A stretch of 64,000 bases of DNA from Rhodococcus sp. ARC_M6 (GTDB lineage: Bacteria; Actinomycetota; Actinomycetes; Mycobacteriales; Mycobacteriaceae), in contig NZ_JALGQH010000007.1 in NCBI RefSeq assembly GCF_022810305.1, forward strand, positions 143,411 through 207,410, given 5' to 3'. Numbering within the stretch: position 1 is the first letter of the stretch; each line of letters opens with the position of its first letter. Below are positions 55,601 through 64,000 of the stretch, in pieces. A model generated the notes under the pieces. The model did no database searches, was not told the DNA's origin, and saw nothing but the letters and a program-made list of their open reading frames with translations. A program made the position numbers and the translations under genes.

Positions 55601-58600
55601 CGACGTCTTCGCCGAGGTTCTGGGCGTCGACCGAGTCGGTATCGACGACGACTTCTTCGAGCTCGGCGGAAACTCGCTCGTTGCAACGCAACTGGTGACC
55701 CGCGTCGGTTCGGCTCTGGGCGTTCAGCTCGGTGTCCGCGAACTCTTCGAATCGACCACGGTGGCCGCTCTCGCTGCGCGGGCCGAATCGGTGGCGGGGA
55801 GTGCCAAATCGGTTGCACCGCTGACTGCGAAACCGCGCCCCGACGTGATCCCGCTGTCGTTGGCGCAGCAGCGCATGTGGTTCATCAATCGCCTGGACCC
55901 GTCGACGCCTGCCTACAACCTTCCCTTCACTGTTCGGTTGACGGGATCCGTCGATCCGGTAGCACTGCACGCGGCTGTCATGGATTTGCTTGCGCGCCAC
56001 GAGTCATTGCGTACCATCTATCCCGACGTGGATGGCACTGCGCAACAGGTCATTCTGCCGATCGAGCGCGCTGCTGTGGAGTTGAATGCGACCAAGATAC
56101 GCAATTCGAATCTCGATGCTGCACTGGTCGCCATCGCCGCGCGCGGTTTCGACGTGACACTGGAGATTCCGGTGCGGGTTGCATTGTTCGAAGTGTCGTC
56201 GACGGACTTCGTGCTCGTGATGGTTCTGCATCACATCGCAGCAGATGGATTGTCATTCCGACCCCTGGCACGCGACCTTCTTGTCGCTTATTCGGCGCGA
56301 AACGAGAATTCCGTGCCGGCCTGGATGCCGTTGCCGATTCAGTACGCGGACTACGCGTTGTGGCAGCGCGAGGCGTTGGGTTCTGAGGACGATCCACGCT
56401 CCGAGTCCGCTCGCCAAATCAGTTACTGGCGGAGTGCACTGTCCGGTCTGCCGGACCAACTGGATTTGCCGACAGACCGAGTGCGTCCGGCTGTTGCGTC
56501 GAATCATGGTGCAAAGCACCATTTCCGGATCAGTGAGCGAACGACGCGCAAGCTCAACGAGTTGGCGCGTTCGAATAACGCATCGCTGTTCATGGTGTTG
56601 CAGGCGGCCTATGCGGCGTTGCTCAGCCGTATCAGTGGGACAACAGACATTGCGATCGGTGCCCCGATCGGCGGACGCGGCGATCAAGCGCTCAACGACG
56701 TGATCGGTATGTTCGTCAACACCCTGGTACTTCGCACCACGGTCGATCTCGACGAGCCCTTCGTCGATCTCATTCAGCGAGTTCGTGATTCGGGTCTAGC
56801 TGCCTATGCGCACGCCGATGTTCCTTTCGAGCGACTCGTCGAGGCACTCAACCCCCCACGTTCTCGTGCCCGCCACCCGTTGTTCCAGGTTGCATTGACC
56901 GCCGAGATCAGTGCCAAACGCGAACTCGAGTTCTCGGGTGTGAAAGCGGTGGCCGCAGAACTCGAGGTGCCGATCGCGAAGTTCGACATGGAGTTGATGA
57001 TCTCCGAGGGAACCGACGGGGCAGACGGATTCGATGGTCTGGAGGCGACTCTCACATACGCGACTGATTTGTTCGACGCGTCGAACATGGAGAAGTTCGC
57101 GAACCGCTTGGTGCGCATCGTGAATGCGGTAGTGGAAGATTCGGCCATCAAGGTCGGAGATATCGCGGTGTTCGGCAAGGACGAAGCGTCGCAGGTGCTC
57201 GACTGGTCGGTCGGTACACGAACTGCAGCTCCCAGCTCGTCCATTCTGTCTGCGTTCTATCGGAGCGTCGACTCCGACCCGTCCGCCGTCGCAGTATCAG
57301 ATCAGACGCGAGTGTTGACCTACGAAGAGTTGGACAGCCGGTCGACCGTACTTGCCCGGAGTTTGGAGACTGTTGGCATCGGCGTCGGCGACGTGGTTGC
57401 TTTGACGGTCACTCGGTCGTGGCAATGGGTCGTGGCAATGTTGGGTGTCTGGAAGGTCGGGGCTGCCTACGCTCCCATCGATCCGAGCTTCCCTCGTGAA
57501 CGGATTCAGTCAATTCTCGAAGACACCGCTGCGTCGTGTGTGGTGAGTGCGCAGGCCGTCGATCTGAGCATCCCTGTGCTCGTTGTGGAATCCGAGGATT
57601 CCACGGACGCCACCGTGATCCGTCCGATCGACCCGTGGGTTGGTGCGAGGGCGAAAGATCATCTCGGATATGTGATTTCGACATCCGGCTCGACGGGCCG
57701 TCCGAAGCCGACGATGGTGCCGATGGGCGGCATCGAGAATACCGTCACGTGGTACCGATCCGAGCTCCCGGAAGCCGGGCCGATTCTTGTTGCGTCTTCG
57801 CCGAGTTTCGACCTGACACAGAAAAACGTGTGGGCAGCGCTGGCCAACGGAGTGGCGCTCCATCTCAGCGGAGCCGGCTTCGATCCTCCGGAGATTCTGG
57901 CGACCATCGAAGCAGGTGGCGTCCGTGTGGCGAACATGTCGCCGAGCGCTTTCATCGCGCTTTCGGATGCGGACCTCGACGGAGTGTTGTCGCAATTGGA
58001 TGTTGCGTTCCTCGGTGGTGAACCCATCCAGATCTCCAGGTTGTCGCATCTCATGCGCGACGGCGTCCGGATCGTCAACAGCTACGGACCGACCGAGGCT
58101 TCCGACGTTGTTTCGGCTCTTACAGCGACCTCCGAACACACCAGTGGTGTCCCGATCGGAACGCCGATTCCGAACATCGACCTGTTTGTACTCGACACCC
58201 GGTTGCATGCCGTTCCGGCAGGAATGATCGGCGAACTCTATGTGTCGGGCGTCGGTGTCGGGCGTGGCTACGGTGGTCGATTCGACGTGACGGCTGAGCG
58301 ATTCGTCGCCAATCCATTCGAGACCGGCGGTTCCAGGATGTACCGCACCGGCGACCTCGTCCGATGGAATGACCAGGGACAATTGGACTACGTCGGTCGT
58401 AGCGACTTCCAAGTGAAGTTGCGTGGTCTGCGTATCGAACTGGGCGAAATCGAGGCTGCCCTCGTCGCCCTCGACCTGGTCGTCCAAGCGGTTGTGTTGA
58501 TGCACAGCGACGAGCGACTGGGCGATCAGCTCGTTGCGTATGTCGTTGGCGACGGTCAATCGGCGATTGACCCGGACGCACTTTCTCCGGCCATCGCGGC

Positions 58601-61600
58601 GACGCTGCCCGAGTACATGATCCCGTCGTCATTCATGGTCGTGGATGAAATTCCGCTCACCTCGAACGGCAAACTGGATCGTCGTGCGCTCCCAGTTCCC
58701 GTGTTCGAGGTTCGCAATTTCCGTGCACCCACCACTCCGGTCGAAGAGATTGTCGCGCAGGTGATTGCGGACGTCCTCGGTGCGGAACGCGTCGGTCTCG
58801 ACGACGATTTCTTTGCACTCGGTGGAAACTCGCTGATTGCCACGCAGGTCACTTCCCGGCTGGGCAAGGCTCTCGACACCTCGGTGCCGGTTCGGATGTT
58901 GTTCGACGTCTCGACCGTCGAGGCACTTGCTGCGCGCCTCGAGGTTCACGCGGGCAGTGGCGGGCGTAGAGCGCTTGTCGCGCAGGCTCGTCCGGCGCAC
59001 ATTCCGTTGTCGCTCGCGCAGCAACGCATGTGGTTCTTGAACCGGTTCGACACTGATTCCGCCGCGTACAACATCACCTTTGCATTGCACCTGACCGGAT
59101 CTCTTGACTTCGTCGCAATGGAACAGGCACTCGAGGACGTACTGGCCAGGCACGAGGTTCTTCGTACGGTCTATCCCGATACGGATTCCGGCCCGGTCCA
59201 GTCGGTTCTCGATGTCGCGCAGATTTTCCGAGGTCTGGATGTTGTCAACGTCGACGAATCGGATCTCGAAGACAGTATTGCCGCAGTAGGTTCCGCGACC
59301 CTCGACATCACCGTCGACGCACCGATCCGCGTCCGATTGCTGACGCGCAATGACAACGAGCACGTTCTGGCGATCATGGTTCACCACATCGCTGCCGACG
59401 GTTGGTCGATGGCGCCGTTGGGTCGAGACGTCATGATCGCGTACTCCGCGCGCAAGGACGGCATCGCGCCGCTGTGGCACCCACTGCCTGTGCAGTATGC
59501 GGACTACTCGCTGTGGCAGCGTGAGGTACTCGGATCGGAGGATGATTCGGCTTCGTTGATGTCGCAGCAGATTTCGTTCTGGACCGAGACCTTGTCGGGC
59601 CTACCCGATCAGATCGAGCTTCCCCTCGATCGTCCTCGTCCAGATGTTGCGTCGATGCGTGGTGAGCGATTCGCCTTCGAGATCTCGGCTGATGTACATG
59701 CCCGACTCGACGCCGTTGCGCGCGAGAACAATGCAACTCTGTTCATGGGGCTGCATGCTGCGCTCGCCGTGCTGCTCGCGAGACTGAGTGGAACGTCCGA
59801 TATCGCCGTGGGAACGCCGGTGGCTGGTCGAGGCGACCAAGCTTTGGACGATCTTGTCGGGATGTTCGTGAATACCCTCGTATTGCGGACGGATGTCGAT
59901 TCGTCCGCGCCGTTCACGGATCTGCTCCAGGCCACCAGTGATGTTGCGCTGAGCGCGTTCGGCCACGCCGACGTACCGTTCGAGCGGCTGGTGGATGTTC
60001 TTTCGCCGACACGCTCGCAGGCCCGGCATCCCCTGTTTCAAGTTGTTCTGTCTTTGCAGAATCTAGCGCAGACCGAGTTGGAGCTGCCTGGTCTGGCAGT
60101 CAAGGCTGTCGAAATCGACACGACAACAGCGAAGTTCGATCTCGAACTGTCGGCTACCGAGTCGATCGGCGTGCACGGAGAACTGCAGGGCATCTCGGCA
60201 GAGTTCACCTACGCTGCCGACTTGTTCGACGCAGACACCGTCGAAGGCTTTGCTCAGCGTTTGATTCGCATTCTGGAATCCGTGGTGGCAAACCCAGCCA
60301 TTACTGTCGGCGACATCGAGATCCTCGACTCCGACGAACGACTGGCGCTGACCGATGTGCATGGTCCCGAGGGTATTTCGGGAACTCTGGCGGAAATTCT
60401 CGTGAACGCCGCGTCTGTGAATCCTGCCGCGGACGCCATCCGCTACGGCGACGTGGCGATCACGTATCAGGACCTGGATGCACGTTCGTCCCAGTTGGCA
60501 CGTGTCTTGATCGCTCAAGGCGTCGGACCCGAAGATCGAGTGGCCATTGCCATTCCAAGATCTGTCGAGTCGGTCCTGGCGCTGTGGGCGGTTGCCAAGA
60601 CGGGTGCTGCATTTGTGCCGGTCGACCCGACGTATCCGGTAGACCGCGTTGCACACATGATCTCCGACTCCGGTGCCGCGCTTGGTCTTACGACACGTGA
60701 GTTCGCGTCGACGCTTCCGACCGCGACAACCTGGATGGCACTCGACGAAGCCGAGTTCGAGGCAACCCGCGCCGCGCAGCCCACGGCTTCGATCGGTGTT
60801 CTGGAATTGCGCGCGCCGATTCGCGAGCAGAATGCTGCCTACGTCATCTACACCTCCGGCACCACCGGACTTCCCAAGGGCGTAGTCGTCGACAATGCCG
60901 GTGTGGCGAACTTCTGCGCCGAGCAGGTCGAACGCTACGAGTTGAGCGCCGACGCCCGGACTCTGCACTTCGCGTCTCCGAGCTTCGACGCGTCGGTGTT
61001 GGAACTGTTGATGGCTTTCGGTGCCGCATCGACCATGGTGATCGCGCCGACGAGTGTCTACGGCGGGGCGGAACTGGCTGAGATCCTGCAGTTGCACTCT
61101 GTCACTCACGCATTCATCACACCGGCGGCATTGGCCTCCGTGGACCCTGCCGGCCTGGACGCACTGAGGGTTGTTGTTGTCGGCGGTGAAGCCAGTTCCC
61201 GGGGACTGGTGTCCAAGTGGGCTGTGCCCCTGCCGGATGGTTCGGTACGCGGCTTCTTCAACGCCTACGGACCCACCGAATCCACCGTTGCCAGCAATAT
61301 CAGTGACACGCTGACCGCGTTCGACCGCATGAACATCGGCGGACCTGTCCGTGGAATGTCTGCCCGAATCCTCGACGACCGTATGCAGCCGGTACCGGTC
61401 GGGGTTGCCGGCGAGCTTTACGTATCGGGCATCCAGGTCGCTCGGGGATACCTGGGGCAGCCGGGACTGACATCCGGCCGATTTGTCGCAGACCCCTTCG
61501 GTGGCCCCGGCGATCGCCTCTACCGCACCGGTGACATTGTCCGATGGATCGACGGTCGCATCGTGGAATACGTGGGCCGCAGCGACTTCCAGGTGAAGAT

Positions 61601-64000
61601 TCGCGGATTCCGCATCGAACTTGGCGAAATCGAAGCAGCACTTACACGTTGTGACGGTGTTGCGCATGCCGTGGTCATTGTGCGAACTGACGAGCATTTC
61701 GGGGATCGTCTTGTCGGGTATGTAGTTCCGAAGTCGGGAGCCACCGTAGTACCCGCAGCGGTGACGGCATCAGTCTCGAAGTTCTTGACCGGATACATGG
61801 TTCCGGACGCGATTCTTGTCCTCGACTCCATTCCGTTGACCGCAGCAGGAAAGACCGATACACAGTCACTTCCCGACCCGGAGTTTGTAGCCAAGACCTA
61901 TCAGGCGCCGGTCTCCTCTGCTGAAGAGGCTGTTGCCCAGGTCTTTTCCGAGGTTCTCGGCGTTGCCCACGTTGGCCGCAACGACGACTTCTTCGAACTT
62001 GGTGGAAACTCGTTGGTCGCGACTCGGGTGGCGGCCAGGCTCGGCGACACTCTCGACACGACCGTCCCCGTCAGAGCATTGTTCGAGGACTCAACGGTTG
62101 CGGCCTTGGCAGCTCGCCTCGAGGTGCATTCAGGTTCCGGTGCCGTGGCGGCGCTGGTTCCACAGACGCGTCCCGCACGAATTCCGTTGTCGTTGGCGCA
62201 GCAGCGGATGTGGTTCCTCAATCGCTTCGAACCAGAATCTGCCGTCAACAACATTCCGATTGCAATCCGGATCGCCGGTGCGCTCGACGTAGATGCCCTG
62301 AGCCAGGCGATTCGCGACGTGATCGGGCGCCACGAAGTGCTGCGCACCGTGTACCCGGACATCGACGGTGTCGGGTACCAGGAGATCCTGCCGGCAGATG
62401 TAACTCTCGAGCTGGTACCGACGGCGCTGACAGCTGCTGAACTGCCCGAAGCAGTCGCGAATTTGGCGACGGCACCCTTCGACGTGACGTCCGAGATTCC
62501 TTTGCGGGCAGCGCTGTATCGAGTTGATTCAGCGGATTACATTCTGATGTTCGTGGTCCACCACATCTCCACCGACGGTTTCTCCCTGGGACCGCTTACC
62601 CGCGACGTCATGGTCGCGTATGAGGCACGTACCCGTCACCGCGTTCCGGAGTGGGCACCGTTGCCGGTGCAGTACGCGGATTACACGCTGTGGCAGCGCA
62701 GCGTTCTCGGTTCGGAGGACGATTCCGAATCGATCATCGCGAAGCAGATTGCGTACTGGTCTGCAGCACTTGCCGATCTGCCCTCGCAGTTGGATCTGCC
62801 GAGTGATCGCACCCGCCCTGAGATTGCATCAGGACAGGGCGCCACCGTGTCCTTCGACCTCGATGTTGACCTGCACGACGCAATCAACGAGCTGGCACTG
62901 CAATCCAACTCCACACCGTTCATGGTCGTGCACGCGGCGTTGGCCGTTTTGCTGTCACGATTGACGGCGACGACAGATATCGCGATCGGAACTCCGATTG
63001 CCGGTCGCGGAGACGCGCAGCTCGACAATCTGATCGGCATGTTCGTCAACACCCTGGTGCTGCGTACCGAGGTCGATCCGTCGATGTCGTTCACCGAATT
63101 GCTGGCCTCTGCACGTGAAGTGGATCTGCAGGCCTTCGCGCACGCGGACGTTCCGTTCGAGCGCCTCGTCGAGGCCATCGATCCGGTGCGCTCGCGCGCA
63201 CATCACCCGCTGTTCCAGATGGCGTTGACTTTCCAGAATCTGGAGCACACCACGCTGCAACTCAGTGATGTCGCAATCACTATCGAAAATGCAGACTTGG
63301 CGTTGGCCAAGTTCGATCTCCAGCTGACCATCACGGAAAGAACAAACGAATCCGGCTCTGCTGCCGGCATTTCGGCGTCCTTGACATATGCGACAGATCT
63401 GTTCGATGAATCTACCGTGACGTCGTTCGCTGATCGGTTTGCCTCGATCTTGCGTGCGGTTTCTGCCGATCCGAGTGTGGTTGTCGGTGATGTCGATGTC
63501 CTGGCTGCGGGTGAACTGGATCGGGTGCTCTCGTGGAGTAAGACCGGTGCTGATTCCGGTGTGGAGTCGACGTTGCCGGCGTGGTTCGACGGTGCGGTGG
63601 CGCGGTTCGGTGATCGGACTGCGGTGCGGTTCGGTGACGAGACGCTGACGTATGGCGAGTTGTCGGATCGGGCGAATCGTTTGGCGCGCCGGTTGATTGC
63701 TCAGGGTTGCGGTCCGGAGTCGTTGGTGGCGGTGGCGTTGCCGCGGTCGGCTGATCTGGTGGTGGCGTTGTTGGCTGTGGTGCAGACCGGTGCGGGGTAT
63801 CTGCCGGTGGATCCGTCGTATCCGGTTGATCGTGTCGAGTTCATGTTGGCGGATGCTGCGCCGGTGTGTGCGATTTCGTGGTCGGGTCGTGAGTTGGTGT
63901 TGCCGGTTGATCTGTCGGTGGTCGATATCGACACGGTTGATCTGTCGGGTGTGAATGGTTCGCCGATTTCGGATGCGGATCGTGTTGCGCCGCTGCGGAC
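52623..64000 (+). CDS. Nonribosomal peptide synthetase with EntF-like starter condensation domain (NRPS 2), cut by the window end
   Basis: Open reading frame of at least 3792 codons running past base 64000. The GTG at 52623 is chosen because the frame is closed by TAA at 52596 and GAAGAGAGG lies 8 nt upstream; another GTG at 52617 is too close to that site. Order: starter C (HHTILDG, His158/159), A, T (Ser1018); C (His1203), A, T (Ser2070); C (His2254), A, T (Ser3130); C (His3313) and the first part of a fourth A domain. The protein begins directly with a C domain of the kind that accepts an acyl or aryl group from another carrier or CoA rather than a peptide. All visible carrier sites are GGNSL and no epimerisation domain is visible. 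It lies on the same strand as NRPS 1, 23 kb downstream, so the two may or may not act on one product. Confidence 0.96.
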   Translation, partial: MNSLGNGKLESGKSEVGSSPEDGQRSGAFPLSAAQLGMWFAQHLDPSVPVNIAQYVELRGALQLNVLRESCADAGRELGSAFVRIFEVDAQPFQIIDNTLDDSVGYVDVRSEADPHDAAMRWMRADRSRPIDMLEDRLISATILRLGQDRYYWYTRVHHTILDGFGASTFVTRVAELYSARVEGREPTPNEASDLRDVYEVDSKYRKSNRFDTDREYWAEKISDLDEVSSLAGRSAPPEPVSRIDSAALSNHVEALLARFLERVENTTVAGAVVAAFAAYLAQMTGREDVSLSLPVSGRTTAVLRRSGGMVSNVVPLRLKITAETTVQELLDSVGSEMSGALRHQRYRHEDMVRDGSGPGQGGFFGPWINIMMFSTELAFGPLVGELHILSTGLIEDLGVNLYQSVGESRTHIDFESNPNLYSAAEAERNHSRFVEFLEKFISAGTSRRVWDLSVASDEERKRVALWNRTGYHVLSQSITEPFERQVGKTPDATALIFEGNSLTYAEFDAQANGLARKLIAMGVGPESLVGLAIRRSLDLMVGMYAIAKAGGAWVPVDPDHPADRTAYILDSARPVCVLTTARDAVDFPLGTRVLEIDGFAEAELDTRPVVDADRLAPLRYSNTAYVIYTSGSTGRPKGVAVTHAAINNQLQWMNAEYQLGASDVYLQKTATTFDVSLWGFFMPLRVGATLVIATPDGHRDPMYVASKIAEHQVTITDFVPSMLTLFTANAPAGSCDSLRHVFVIGEALPPETAVAFRELCGAGLHNLYGPTEAAVSVTYYEACAADTTSVPIGLPQWNTQAYVLDAHVRPTPIGQPGELYLAGIQLARGYVGRPDLSSDRFVANPYGPAGERMYRTGDLVRRREDGNLDYIGRTDFQVKFRGQRIELGEIETVLLAHPDVSQAVVLVTQTPTGDQLVGYIVPSPRRSIESAVLSEFAGRSLPSYMVPAALMILEALPLNTSGKLDRAALPDPVFESAKQYREPRTEAERVVVDVFAEVLGVDRVGIDDDFFELGGNSLVATQLVTRVGSALGVQLGVRELFESTTVAALAARAESVAGSAKSVAPLTAKPRPDVIPLSLAQQRMWFINRLDPSTPAYNLPFTVRLTGSVDPVALHAAVMDLLARHESLRTIYPDVDGTAQQVILPIERAAVELNATKIRNSNLDAALVAIAARGFDVTLEIPVRVALFEVSSTDFVLVMVLHHIAADGLSFRPLARDLLVAYSARNENSVPAWMPLPIQYADYALWQREALGSEDDPRSESARQISYWRSALSGLPDQLDLPTDRVRPAVASNHGAKHHFRISERTTRKLNELARSNNASLFMVLQAAYAALLSRISGTTDIAIGAPIGGRGDQALNDVIGMFVNTLVLRTTVDLDEPFVDLIQRVRDSGLAAYAHADVPFERLVEALNPPRSRARHPLFQVALTAEISAKRELEFSGVKAVAAELEVPIAKFDMELMISEGTDGADGFDGLEATLTYATDLFDASNMEKFANRLVRIVNAVVEDSAIKVGDIAVFGKDEASQVLDWSVGTRTAAPSSSILSAFYRSVDSDPSAVAVSDQTRVLTYEELDSRSTVLARSLETVGIGVGDVVALTVTRSWQWVVAMLGVWKVGAAYAPIDPSFPRERIQSILEDTAASCVVSAQAVDLSIPVLVVESEDSTDATVIRPIDPWVGARAKDHLGYVISTSGSTGRPKPTMVPMGGIENTVTWYRSELPEAGPILVASSPSFDLTQKNVWAALANGVALHLSGAGFDPPEILATIEAGGVRVANMSPSAFIALSDADLDGVLSQLDVAFLGGEPIQISRLSHLMRDGVRIVNSYGPTEASDVVSALTATSEHTSGVPIGTPIPNIDLFVLDTRLHAVPAGMIGELYVSGVGVGRGYGGRFDVTAERFVANPFETGGSRMYRTGDLVRWNDQGQLDYVGRSDFQVKLRGLRIELGEIEAALVALDLVVQAVVLMHSDERLGDQLVAYVVGDGQSAIDPDALSPAIAATLPEYMIPSSFMVVDEIPLTSNGKLDRRALPVPVFEVRNFRAPTTPVEEIVAQVIADVLGAERVGLDDDFFALGGNSLIATQVTSRLGKALDTSVPVRMLFDVSTVEALAARLEVHAGSGGRRALVAQARPAHIPLSLAQQRMWFLNRFDTDSAAYNITFALHLTGSLDFVAMEQALEDVLARHEVLRTVYPDTDSGPVQSVLDVAQIFRGLDVVNVDESDLEDSIAAVGSATLDITVDAPIRVRLLTRNDNEHVLAIMVHHIAADGWSMAPLGRDVMIAYSARKDGIAPLWHPLPVQYADYSLWQREVLGSEDDSASLMSQQISFWTETLSGLPDQIELPLDRPRPDVASMRGERFAFEISADVHARLDAVARENNATLFMGLHAALAVLLARLSGTSDIAVGTPVAGRGDQALDDLVGMFVNTLVLRTDVDSSAPFTDLLQATSDVALSAFGHADVPFERLVDVLSPTRSQARHPLFQVVLSLQNLAQTELELPGLAVKAVEIDTTTAKFDLELSATESIGVHGELQGISAEFTYAADLFDADTVEGFAQRLIRILESVVANPAITVGDIEILDSDERLALTDVHGPEGISGTLAEILVNAASVNPAADAIRYGDVAITYQDLDARSSQLARVLIAQGVGPEDRVAIAIPRSVESVLALWAVAKTGAAFVPVDPTYPVDRVAHMISDSGAALGLTTREFASTLPTATTWMALDEAEFEATRAAQPTASIGVLELRAPIREQNAAYVIYTSGTTGLPKGVVVDNAGVANFCAEQVERYELSADARTLHFASPSFDASVLELLMAFGAASTMVIAPTSVYGGAELAEILQLHSVTHAFITPAALASVDPAGLDALRVVVVGGEASSRGLVSKWAVPLPDGSVRGFFNAYGPTESTVASNISDTLTAFDRMNIGGPVRGMSARILDDRMQPVPVGVAGELYVSGIQVARGYLGQPGLTSGRFVADPFGGPGDRLYRTGDIVRWIDGRIVEYVGRSDFQVKIRGFRIELGEIEAALTRCDGVAHAVVIVRTDEHFGDRLVGYVVPKSGATVVPAAVTASVSKFLTGYMVPDAILVLDSIPLTAAGKTDTQSLPDPEFVAKTYQAPVSSAEEAVAQVFSEVLGVAHVGRNDDFFELGGNSLVATRVAARLGDTLDTTVPVRALFEDSTVAALAARLEVHSGSGAVAALVPQTRPARIPLSLAQQRMWFLNRFEPESAVNNIPIAIRIAGALDVDALSQAIRDVIGRHEVLRTVYPDIDGVGYQEILPADVTLELVPTALTAAELPEAVANLATAPFDVTSEIPLRAALYRVDSADYILMFVVHHISTDGFSLGPLTRDVMVAYEARTRHRVPEWAPLPVQYADYTLWQRSVLGSEDDSESIIAKQIAYWSAALADLPSQLDLPSDRTRPEIASGQGATVSFDLDVDLHDAINELALQSNSTPFMVVHAALAVLLSRLTATTDIAIGTPIAGRGDAQLDNLIGMFVNTLVLRTEVDPSMSFTELLASAREVDLQAFAHADVPFERLVEAIDPVRSRAHHPLFQMALTFQNLEHTTLQLSDVAITIENADLALAKFDLQLTITERTNESGSAAGISASLTYATDLFDESTVTSFADRFASILRAVSADPSVVVGDVDVLAAGELDRVLSWSKTGADSGVESTLPAWFDGAVARFGDRTAVRFGDETLTYGELSDRANRLARRLIAQGCGPESLVAVALPRSADLVVALLAVVQTGAGYLPVDPSYPVDRVEFMLADAAPVCAISWSGRELVLPVDLSVVDIDTVDLSGVNGSPISDADRVAPLR
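52707..55791 (+). other. NRPS 2 module 1 (starter C-A-T)
   Basis: The C domain resembles that of EntF along its length: [38 protein letters not shown] and a final EDLGVNLY block have clear EntF counterparts. The A domain has the code D-V-W-D-F-I-L-V-S-K, identical to NRPS 1 module 5. Carrier Ser1018. Confidence 0.85.
55833..58950 (+). other. NRPS 2 module 2 (C-A-T) with atypical adenylation domain
   Basis: Ordinary C domain (HHIAADG). The A domain differs from all others in the window: its phosphate loop reads [13 protein letters not shown] (Pro where Gly is usual), the pocket segment is [10 protein letters not shown] and the code reads D-L-K-N-F-G-S-D-V-K. Acidic and basic residues in the pocket suggest a polar substrate. 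The A10 lysine (NGKLDRR) is present, so it should be active. Carrier Ser2070. Confidence 0.8.
58986..62132 (+). other. NRPS 2 module 3 (C-A-T)
   Basis: C domain with HHIAADG, carrier Ser3130. The adenylation code reads D-A-L-F-V-G-A-V-A-K, one conservative change from NRPS 1 module 7. The A10 motif is altered to AAGKTDTQ in place of the usual GKLDRK, keeping the catalytic lysine but losing Asp-Arg spacing and charge. Confidence 0.82.
62166..64000 (+). other. NRPS 2 module 4 (C and start of A, truncated)
   Basis: Complete C domain (HHISTDG at 62559) and the first roughly 140 residues of an A domain up to before its phosphate loop; no specificity can be read. Codon style switches to TTG/GTG/TCG-rich at about 63430, at the C-A boundary. 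Confidence 0.85.

Overview
The window reads as a chromosomal segment of a high-GC, mycolic-acid actinomycete, most likely a Rhodococcus (R. erythropolis/R. qingshengii-like). This is an inference from the moderately high GC content, the short ATGA/GTGA gene overlaps, the MmpL transporter, the NDMA-type alcohol dehydrogenase and a leucine-degradation operon laid out much like the Mycobacterium tuberculosis Rv2498c-Rv2506 region. No rRNA, tRNA, CRISPR array, integrase or insertion sequence was seen.

Layout. (1) 1-29496: a giant nonribosomal peptide synthetase (NRPS 1) of nine C-A-T modules plus a terminal thioesterase. Its left end looks like the inside of a longer protein. A strong hairpin follows it. 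(2) 29804-35879: acyl-CoA ligase, AcoR-type regulator, aldehyde dehydrogenase and NDMA-dependent alcohol dehydrogenase, all on +. Together they could take an alcohol to aldehyde, acid and acyl-CoA. A 46-nt hairpin separates them from a convergent M28-like peptidase (37384-35936, -). (3) 37521-43059: an MMPL transporter, two coupled genes for membrane-anchored extracytoplasmic proteins (one a PQQ-like beta-propeller), and a small GlsB/YeaQ-type membrane protein ending at a classical bidirectional terminator. (4) 44506-43125, -: a TetR repressor (BkaR-like) translationally coupled to a small alarmone (ppGpp) synthetase. (5) 44605-52134, +: accD1-accA1-fadE-maoC-citE-scoA-scoB, almost all overlapping by 1-4 nt. 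The set carries leucine carbon from the acyl-CoA stage to acetyl-CoA and acetoacetyl-CoA. (6) 52623 to the right edge: a second NRPS (NRPS 2), open at 64000, with an EntF-like starter condensation domain and at least three complete modules plus part of a fourth.

The two NRPSs are the accessory part and hold most of the unusual signals. These are module pairs duplicated 12.7 kb apart, adenylation domains whose outer parts are almost identical while the substrate-pocket core differs, odd specificity codes, and domain-by-domain changes in codon style. NRPS 1 ends in a serine-coded module plus thioesterase resembling EntF, and NRPS 2 begins with a condensation domain of the EntF type, so acylated (lipo- or aryl-capped) peptides are plausible. 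No product can be named. No MbtH protein, phosphopantetheinyl transferase or dihydroxybenzoate gene lies in the window. All adenylation specificity codes were read by eye against the GrsA Phe domain.
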